From Periconia sp. R9002 (Eukaryota > Ascomycota > Dothideomycetes > Pleosporales > Periconiaceae): 64,000 nt of DNA. The DNA is taken from NCBI GenBank assembly GCA_023627715.1, contig JAMAHW010000074.1, forward strand, positions 62,001 to 126,000, given 5' to 3'. Position 1 is the first letter of the stretch, and the number at the start of each line of letters is the position of its first letter. Positions 56,903-64,000 of this stretch are shown in pieces. The notes under the pieces are model-generated. The model did not search any database and was not told where the DNA came from. It saw only the letters and a program-made list of their open reading frames with translations. Made by a program: the position numbers and the translations under genes.

Positions 56903-58237
56903 ATGACCTCCCCACAGCCCATGGACCAGTATGAGGCAGCTGATGCCCTACTTCAATACGTCTATTCAGGAATTTTTGGCTCCACCAAGGGATTGGGTGT
57001 AGCGTACGCCCTGATGCATACTACAGACCGCACCTTTAGCTACTCGGTGGCTCTCGAGCCTATCTCTGGCCCACCATCTCCGCTCGATAGATACCAGATC
57101 GAGATTGATCGTCAAACTAAGGAATTGTCGGCCCCAAAGAAAATTATCATCTCAGACGAGGACATGCAGAAAGCTATTTTGGCTGCAACTGGTGAGATAG
57201 TTACATCTTCAGACAGGTTCACCGATGGTGGTCTAAGCATCTCATACAAAGTCACAACAACGCAGAAGCCTGACACTCCCTATATTGTCCAAATGCGGCA
57301 CCACGGGAATGTGGCATCTATGGACGCTTTGATGAAGTTTGTCTGCATAAACAACAAACCAGGTGTGATACCGATGCCTGCCGTCTACTCTATCCCAGGA
57401 GAGGCTGAACGTCAACGGATTACAGGATTCGGAAGGCAGATAACACAATTCGTCCCTGGTGTCATATTAGAAACAGTCTATCCCCACATGTCGCACGCTA
57501 ACAAGCTCAAACTCGTGCGCAAACTGGCTCTAGCCTGGCAGGCTTGCTGGGATTTGCCCCTTCCGTCACCTCACCAGATGGGCGAACTGATCGCTACAGA
57601 CAGCAACGGCAGCATCAGCCTTACCATTGGACCTGATCGGCACTTTAGCCTTGGAGGTCCGTTCACATCTGTGAGTGATTGGCTCAGAGCCCGACTTCAG
57701 CATGCCGTTGCAAGTTTGGAGAGAGCATATGGCATTGATGACTTCAAGGATGAATACTTTGTCTCTATCAAAGAATTTGTAAATTCTTGCTTGGACCAAA
57801 TCCCCAAAACTGTCGACCACTGTCCGATCGTCGCTGTCCATGTTGACATGGGTCTCCACAATATACTGGTATCAACAGACGACTACACTACAATCAATGC
57901 TATTATTGACTGGGAGTTTTGCGCCAGCGCCCCCTTTCTTGCGGCTTACGAATGCATTGATATGCTTTTCCGAATGGGGGCTCCAAATGGATTTGGGGTT
58001 GAGTATCCGCAAGCGGATGAGCTTCGGGAGGCTTTCTGGGATGCCATTCCTAAGTGGAAGGCTCAAGTGGAGAGTGAAGGTGCAAAAGACTTTATGGAAT
58101 GGTTTCGCTTTTCTCGTTTTATGAAACCTGAGTACTGCTCAAGCACAATGTCCAAGGCCGAGAAAATGGAGTTTTGGGCAGAAAACATACGCGTTGTTGA
58201 AGGGATGTTAAGCAGGTACGGCGCTGAGAAGAGCTGA
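56903..58237 (+). CDS. APH-fold phosphotransferase-like protein
   Basis: Single exon, 444 residues. The catalytic loop is VAVHVDMGLHNIL with His313, Asp315 and Asn320, and the metal-binding Asp336 lies in AIIDWEF, so the kinase core residues are intact. The N-lobe (about 105-190: GGLSISYKV, YIVQMRHHGN, PMPAVYSI) corresponds to the nucleotide-binding part, with ITQFVPGVILE as hinge. Such fungal APH-domain proteins form large families; they phosphorylate small molecules or have lost activity, and few substrates are known. The first 90 residues are not typical of the family and may be an extra domain. The gene ends about 50 bases before the end of the decayed PKS-NRPS on the other strand. Confidence 0.85.
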   Translation: MTSPQPMDQYEAADALLQYVYSGIFGSTKGLGVAYALMHTTDRTFSYSVALEPISGPPSPLDRYQIEIDRQTKELSAPKKIIISDEDMQKAILAATGEIVTSSDRFTDGGLSISYKVTTTQKPDTPYIVQMRHHGNVASMDALMKFVCINNKPGVIPMPAVYSIPGEAERQRITGFGRQITQFVPGVILETVYPHMSHANKLKLVRKLALAWQACWDLPLPSPHQMGELIATDSNGSISLTIGPDRHFSLGGPFTSVSDWLRARLQHAVASLERAYGIDDFKDEYFVSIKEFVNSCLDQIPKTVDHCPIVAVHVDMGLHNILVSTDDYTTINAIIDWEFCASAPFLAAYECIDMLFRMGAPNGFGVEYPQADELREAFWDAIPKWKAQVESEGAKDFMEWFRFSRFMKPEYCSSTMSKAEKMEFWAENIRVVEGMLSRYGAEKS

Positions 58238-58289
58238 ACAAGGGCATCCGAACAGCAAACCTTGAGCGTCTACGACTGAAAAGTGTGAG

Positions 58290-61200
58290 ACTAGGATGAT
58301 TGTTACATTCGACTACTGCATCCGTAATTGCTCCTCCAGAGTTTTGTAATATGGCTGAGGCAACCTCACCCAGCTCAATACGCAAGCCTCGAAGTTTGAC
58401 AAGAGTATCGCCATCGGTTCGACCAACAAACGTGAGTGATCCATCGGATGTTAAGTAGCCTTTATCTCCGGTCTTATACATGGTTGTTCACCCCCGAGAC
58501 CGATATTCAGAGGTAGCAAATGCGTTGTGAACGAATCGATGTGCATTACTGTTATGATCAAGGTAGCCATTGGCCACGCCTCGACCGCCGACAGCGATCT
58601 CTTCAGCGTGACCAGCAGGGATCGGTTGCCCGTCGTCCCCGAGGATTCAGATTGATGTATTTGGAATCGGTTTTCCAACTGATTGACGGATATTAACGAG
58701 TTCTACGCCTGGCCGCAAACTGATTTGTCTGAATGTCGTGGCGCACGATATCTCCGTGGGTCCATAGCAATCAATCAACGAGAGGTTCGGCAACTCTAGA
58801 CGTCGGAGCTCATTCAGTAGATTTTGAGACACTGCTTCGCCACCCGAGCAGGCGGTCTGCCATGATGTACATCGTCGCATCGTATCGTTCGCAAATTTCG
58901 CAAGCATGAGAAGCTCCGAAGGCGTGCAAAGTGTGAACTGGATGGCCTCTTCTCCCATGAGGCGTGAGATCATAGTAGGGTCGCCACGTGCTTTGCGTGG
59001 CGCTACAACGAGCGTACCTCCGTTGCAAAATGCGTTGAAGGCTTGTGCAATGGACATGTCGAACCCAGTGGAGCTCTGCTGAAGTACTTTGACGGGGCCA
59101 AGCCGAAGCATCGCACTTTTTGAAGCAGCATAATTCATGATGCCACTTTGTGGCAGACTGATGCCCTTTGGCGTGCCAGTGGAGCCGCTTGTGAACAGAA
59201 GGAAGCTCCCATCTGCAGTCACCACAGGAGATTGTTTCAAGGTGCACGCAGACATTTCGTGCAGATTTAGTAATACAATCTCGCTCTCGCCAATGCATTC
59301 TTCAGCCTCCTGGGCAGTTGCAGCATGATACAGCGTCATCGGCATTTTAAAAGCTTGAATCATTATTCGGCGACGCGCCGCTGGTAAGCTCAAGTCAAGT
59401 GGGACATATATCGCGCCTATACGCAAGATGGCAAGCATCGCCGCGTAAGTGTCTATACTGGGTTCACACATGACTCTTACACTAGTACCGGCACTCAACG
59501 ATGCTTTCAGCAGGGACGCAGCGATGACACTCGAGCGACTTGCAAGTTCAGCATATGTCATCGACTGAAACCCGTCTTTGATTGCTATCGCTGAGGGTTG
59601 TTCAGCAACGACTTGGTCAAATCGCTGGGAAAGCGAGTCAGGCCATTTATGCTCAACGTTTTCCACCTGCCCGAGGCGCAAAGCTTCTTGAATTTCAACA
59701 TCGTCGTAGGGTTTGCAATGCTTGATCTGCACGGACGGTTTGAGACAAAGTCCGTTGAGCAGCTTGAGGAACGCGCTCATGGAATCAGTGACTTCAGCTG
59801 CGTACAGATCACTGTTTGAAAATATCTCGATCACATTACCTCCATTGGCAGCTTGAGTGATGTTGAATGTGAAGTCAAATGGCGTTTTTGCGTCAAGATA
59901 TCGATCCAGATGCAGGGAACAATTTCCCAATGCTCCATGCAACAAGTCGCCGACGCGATAATTGAAGGCCACCTGGAACAAAGGCGCAGATGATGATGAG
60001 CGCTGCATCTCAAGCGCCTCCATAATGACATCGAGCGGAACATGAGCGTGACTGTAGCCATCAAGAACCACTTTCGCTGTGGATCCGACAAGTTCTGCGA
60101 ACGATTGTTCCTTGGGCACGTGAAATCGCATCGGCAGGATATTCGTGAAATGTCCGATGGTGTGGTTGAGCATTCCGTCTCCATGGCCTGAGTCTGCGAT
60201 ACCAATACAGATATCTTCCACGTCGAGAAGTCGAGCAAAAAGTGTCTGAAGTACGGCAAGGTAGAATTGCATCGAAGTCGATCCACATGCCTTACTGACC
60301 TTCTTGATCATTTGTACTTTCTCCGGACCCAATTCGCACTCTGAGATCCTCACGTTGTAGCTGCGTTGTGGAACCTCTGGTTTCCGGACGTGTGTTTTCG
60401 TACTCGCCAAAAGAGGTAAAGCAGGTGGTAGCGGGTTGAGATGGGTCTTCCAGTAATTCACCGACTCATCCAGATGCCCAGTGTCCACAGCCTCTATTTG
60501 TTTTTGTGCAGACTCTACCAAAGAAAGCTCTGGATTTTCCAATGGAATGATTCGATAAGCTCGATCGAGGTCTTGAAGAAATATATGCCAGCTCATGCCA
60601 TCCATAATGATATGATGACAACCGATGATCGATGTATGGGAGTCGGCACTGTGAGTAACGAGAACTGACCGGAATGTCTTTCCATTGGCCAGGTCCCACT
60701 CAAATTTTGATAGCGCATCAAATGTTCCTTGGACATCTTCATCCGTCGCTAGTAGCAGGTGGGCAAATAAGCTTGTAATTTCGACGTTCAATGCAATTCC
60801 CTGCTTCAATTCAAGGCTTCCTGGCTCAGAGAAGAAATGTGTCCGATAACACTCATGATGTGCCAATGTCTTTTGCAACGCTCTCGTCAAGTGACTCACG
60901 TTTAATTGTCCTTTGATGCTGTACTGGGCGGTCACGTTGAAGGTAGTTTGATCTTCCAGGAGGTTTTGCAAGAAGTAAAGGCTTGCTTGTGAGTAAGACA
61001 TGCGGCCCGTGCGTTCGTATCCAACAGAAGCTCTGGGGACTTGCGATTCAAGTTGGGCGAGAATGTTGGTGACATGGGAACCTTTATGCCTTGAGCTATT
61101 GTCTTGCAGCTCTAAACCTTCTGGCTGTGGAAGGGATTCAGAATCTGTTGTGACACTTGTCGATATAGGGCTTGATGATTCAGTTTTCCCTGTAGAAGAT

Positions 61201-62802
61201 TCCTTGCTCGTGGACTGGCTTCCGTTTGTGCTTGACGTCTTGCTTGAAATTTGGTGATGCTCAACAAAGGCTAGAGCTTCCTGAGAATGGCTTGCAGCTT
61301 CAGGGTGTGGATTTTTGTCCGCAAGAAGCTTGTGCGCAAAATCCGAGCAGATGGTCCTCATCGGCTCGCGCCCGAGAATCTTGAGTATGGGCACATCGAA
61401 ATTCATGTCCTTGAGAAGCCAGGTCCGAAACTCAACAGCAAGCAGGGGATCGAGACCCAGTTCAGACAGCGGCGCATTGACGTCGATAGACGCAGGAGGG
61501 ATTTTCATCATGGCCTCGATCTTATGGCAGAACAATTCGGCAAACGTATCCGTAGCCTCGGAAATAGAGCTAGCCTGCGATAATTCCCCGCGAAACTGTT
61601 GCATAGAGTTGCTAGGCTGGAGGATCCGTCCAAGGAACTGGGGGGATTATCATGTGCGAGAACCGAGGGTTGTTGTACCACTGCGGCCGCGTGCTCGCAT
61701 TTGGATCATCAATGAATGGTTGAATGCCCATGATCAACTCGCCGTTGTCGGAATGAGGATGACCAGAGATCACTGCCTGAGCAAACAAGTGGTGGAACTC
61801 AACCTCGGCCAGTGGAGTGTAGAACTGGGAGCGTAGATGCTCTTCGATCCTCATCCCTGCTCTCTGTCGTTCCGCCACATAGCCAGCATCGACAATCATG
61901 CCGATATGTATGACAGAGCCAGCTTTTCCTTGCATTCTTCGCCTTTCTATAAGGGTTGTCATGAACATGTTCGCGGCGTGATAAATTGACTGGCCTGGGT
62001 TTTCGTACACAGATCCCAAAGATGAAAAGGCCACGAAGAAGTCTAGATCGTCATTGGAGAACTCATTTTCCAAATTTATGGTGCCATCCACTTTGGGCTT
62101 GAGCTGCCGTTCAACGCTACTGACAACGGCATTAACGAACAGTGTATCGTCCAGTACCAGCGCGCCATTTGCAACACCTGCAAAAGCCGGCATCGTCTCT
62201 CGAAATTCGGATACAACCTGTTTAACTTGCGATGCATGAGTTACATCCATTGCTACGATGCGGACCTGAAGCCCGGAGCTTTGCTCTACGCCGAGGTTCT
62301 GGAGCCAAGTCGTGTCCTTGGCGGGGTCTCGACTCGCAAGCACAATGTGTCGAGCGCCACATTGGACCATAAATCTGCATAGTGACTGCCCGAGTTCGCC
62401 GGCTAAGCCAACCATGAGATATGTTTTTTCTGGCCAGAAGAGATTGTTGAAACTCAAGGGTGGTATCACGACTTCCAATGATTCCGTTCTCTTCCAATCT
62501 AGTACGGGAGGATCACGCATGGGTTGCGATACGAGATCCCTCACGTTGCCTACACTGATGACCTGAGCAAGTGCTGCGTTGGCCCGATCGTTTGAGCTTT
62601 TAGCAGAATGGTATGCGGCTGCAATGGCGGCTCCTGTATTTATTCGGGGGTCAAGCTGAAATCTGAAACTCTGAACGGAGCAATTGGCAGAAAAACAGGC
62701 AGTAGTGTGGTCCACTGGCTTCTCAGAGAAACACAGAATATTTGTGACGTCCTCAGGTAACAGTTTTCGTACGGTCCTTGGCCGCGCAAGTGGGTGTATC
62801 AT
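58290..62802 (-). pseudogene. PKS-NRPS hybrid remnant: KR-ACP-C-A
   Basis: Read on the minus strand, the part from 62802 is the end of a highly reducing PKS: TYLMVGLAGELGQSLCRFMV and YHAANMF are the ketoreductase of PKS-NRPS hybrids. Near 61605-61620 the frame shifts by one base. Then follow an ACP in which the phosphopantetheine Ser is replaced by Pro (LGLDPLLAVE, codon 61446-61448), a Thr/Ser-rich linker, a condensation domain (HHIIMDG) and an adenylation domain (LLFTSGSTGTPKGISL, YGPTEISC). In-frame TGA codons stand at 58647-58649 and 58488-58490, the second just before MYKTGDKG, where the family normally has Trp. Similarity ends inside the A domain (LRIELGEVASAILQ). No KS, AT, DH, MT or terminal release domain is present. 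It cannot work. Confidence 0.9.
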
Positions 62803-63122
62803 AATGTATCAATTTATCTGTAGGAACGAACCACTATATCCTTAGGAAACACAATGTGCAAAAGACAAGCTTTCATTGCAATGACATGGCACGTGTTAAG
62901 TTCTTACATATGTACACAAAAAATTCGTATCATGTTCCTCTCGGGCCCGAGATGTACAGTGTAGCACGTGACACCCAACCAACTTCTCGCGCGGACTTAA
63001 GCAGGACCGACAGGCGTAAAGTCCAGAGGCGCTCTCTGGGTATCAACGATCAACACATAAATGGATATGATTTGTCCCTTCTTCGACTTTTGCCGACCAA
63101 ACACTCACCAACATTCTCCACT
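62803..63122. other. Region between PKS-NRPS remnant and SDR-like gene
   Basis: 320 bases. TTCCTACAG just before 62802 on the minus strand looks like a splice acceptor, the last trace of a lost upstream exon. No KS or AT sequence is present here, so the break lies within this stretch. The rest should be the promoter of the gene at 63123. Confidence 0.4.
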
Positions 63123-64000
63123 ATGGTCAGCTTCTCTCTTGTCAAGCAGAGAAATGACGCCTTTGCCAAACAACACGTAGACCACTCCCTTGTCGTCGTC
63201 TTGGCCGGCGCTACCAGCAATCTGGGCGCGGGTACACTCGAACACCTTGCCCGCATGTTACATGGGTCGACATTTTATGTTCTTGGGAGGTCAGCGGCCA
63301 AGTTCACCACTCAGCGCCAAACGCTCCAGCGGCTGAATTCCAGCTTGAAGATCGTTTTCATCGAGACCGATGTCTCACTACTTGCAGGCGTTGACGCAGC
63401 CTGCGAGCAAATTGCCTCGGCTGAGAAACGCGTAGACTACTTGTTCATGAGCCAAGGCTCCATTCCTCTCACCGTACCCCAGTGTGAGTACATGTGGCTT
63501 GCCACGCTCCGATGCCCCGCTTTCGTTAGGCTGACATGTCACGGTACGCAGATACAAAGGAAGGCATCGACACCTGTTTTGCCCTTTCTTACTTCTCGAG
63601 AATCCGTCTCATAAACAACTTACTGCCGCTGCTTCGCCAATCACCACGACCCCGCGTCCTGAGCGTGCTCAATGGCGGTAGAGAGAAGGCCATCAGGGAA
63701 GATGATATCGGCCTCGAGGATCCCCGTCATTACACTCCACGTGGGGCCATCAATCATACCACCACGATGACTAGTCTGGCCTTTGACGTGCTCGCGAGCA
63801 ATGACAAACAAATCACCTTTATGCACGCCTTTCCGGGTCTTGTGGCCACCGACAACTTCTCACGCCTTAAGGCCCCGGATTCTTATGGCTTTGTTGGCAG
63901 AATTATCCTGCCGCTGTTCTCTCGCTTCATCAGCACTATACAGTGGCTCTTTGGCATGTCTGCCGCAGACTGTGGCGCTAGACAAGCTTTTCTCCTCACC
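63123..64000 (+). CDS. SDR-like NAD(P)-binding protein, cut by window end
   Basis: Exon 1 is 63123-63483 and exon 2 starts at 63552 (GTGAGT...ACGCAG, phase 1), open to the window end. Residues about 25-40 contain the Rossmann motif VVVLAGATSNLGAGTLEHL, followed by YVLGRSAAKF, DVSLLAGVDAACEQI and VDYLFMSQGS, the position of the NAG motif. Exon 2 has FSRIRLINNLLPLL, VLSVLNGG, MTSLAFDVLA and FMHAFPGLVATDNFSR. In this fungal subfamily the usual YxxxK is not conserved, and I do not see it here (NHTTTMTSLAF at that place), so activity is uncertain. The gene diverges from the PKS-NRPS remnant, 320 bases away, and may be a leftover of the same lost cluster. The start at 63123 fits the fold; the open frame goes further up without similarity. 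Confidence 0.8.

Noticed and set aside
1..64000. CRISPR arrays, rRNA genes, bacterial-type operons
   Set aside because: None seen; introns and gene spacing are eukaryotic throughout.

Overview
This is nuclear DNA of a filamentous ascomycete (Pezizomycotina). The genes are split by short introns of about 45-130 bases with GTAAGT/GTATGT-type donors, upstream regions are CT-rich, and the gene families are fungal (GT3 glycogen synthase, TRK potassium transporter, Zn2Cys6 regulators, a non-reducing polyketide synthase). A Dothideomycete is my guess, but only a weak one.

Layout. Positions 1-11.5 kb hold three conserved housekeeping genes: an RA-PH adaptor protein, glycogen synthase and a TRK-type K+ transporter. 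A 2.4 kb gene-poor stretch with low-complexity DNA and a transposon-end-like sequence (11.5-13.9 kb) separates them from accessory DNA. The accessory part starts with a double-kinase gene carrying one in-frame stop, a GT32 glycosyltransferase and an epoxide-hydrolase remnant.

From 19.7 to 43.0 kb lies a secondary-metabolite cluster. Its order is: Baeyer-Villiger monooxygenase pseudogene (+), doubtful SDR (-), non-reducing PKS with SAT-KS-AT-PT-ACP-ACP-TE (-), EthD/tpcK-like small enzyme (+), cytochrome P450 (-), O-methyltransferase (+), SDR (+), AflR-like Zn2Cys6 regulator (+) and DHA2 MFS transporter (+). Two gene pairs are divergent and share short promoters (PKS/EthD and P450/OMT). My reading, an inference from gene content, is a naphtho-pyrone type pathway. 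The PKS would make a YWA1-like heptaketide, the EthD protein would dehydrate it as AurZ does in the aurofusarin pathway, the OMT would methylate it, and the P450 could hydroxylate it or couple two units. The left edge (BVMO, first SDR) is decaying while the right side is intact.

From 44 to 58.2 kb are scattered accessory genes: a secreted protein with a novel C-terminal domain, two F-box proteins, a second Zn2Cys6 regulator, a peroxiredoxin-like protein, a nitrilase-family gene with one in-frame stop, a GNAT acetyltransferase and an APH-fold kinase. Among them are a 166-base TA-flanked MITE and a dispersed repeat. From 58.3 to 62.8 kb is the decayed C-terminal half of a PKS-NRPS hybrid (KR-ACP-C-A), with a frameshift, two in-frame TGA codons and a Ser-to-Pro change at the ACP attachment site. 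A divergent SDR-like gene runs off the right edge.

A theme of the window is interrupted genes. Four loci carry seven in-frame stops, all TAG or TGA and never TAA, in otherwise open frames. Loss by C:G to T:A mutation is the simplest reading; RNA recoding is a long shot that cDNA could test. All intron borders were placed by eye from splice signals, frame and family similarity. No search was run.
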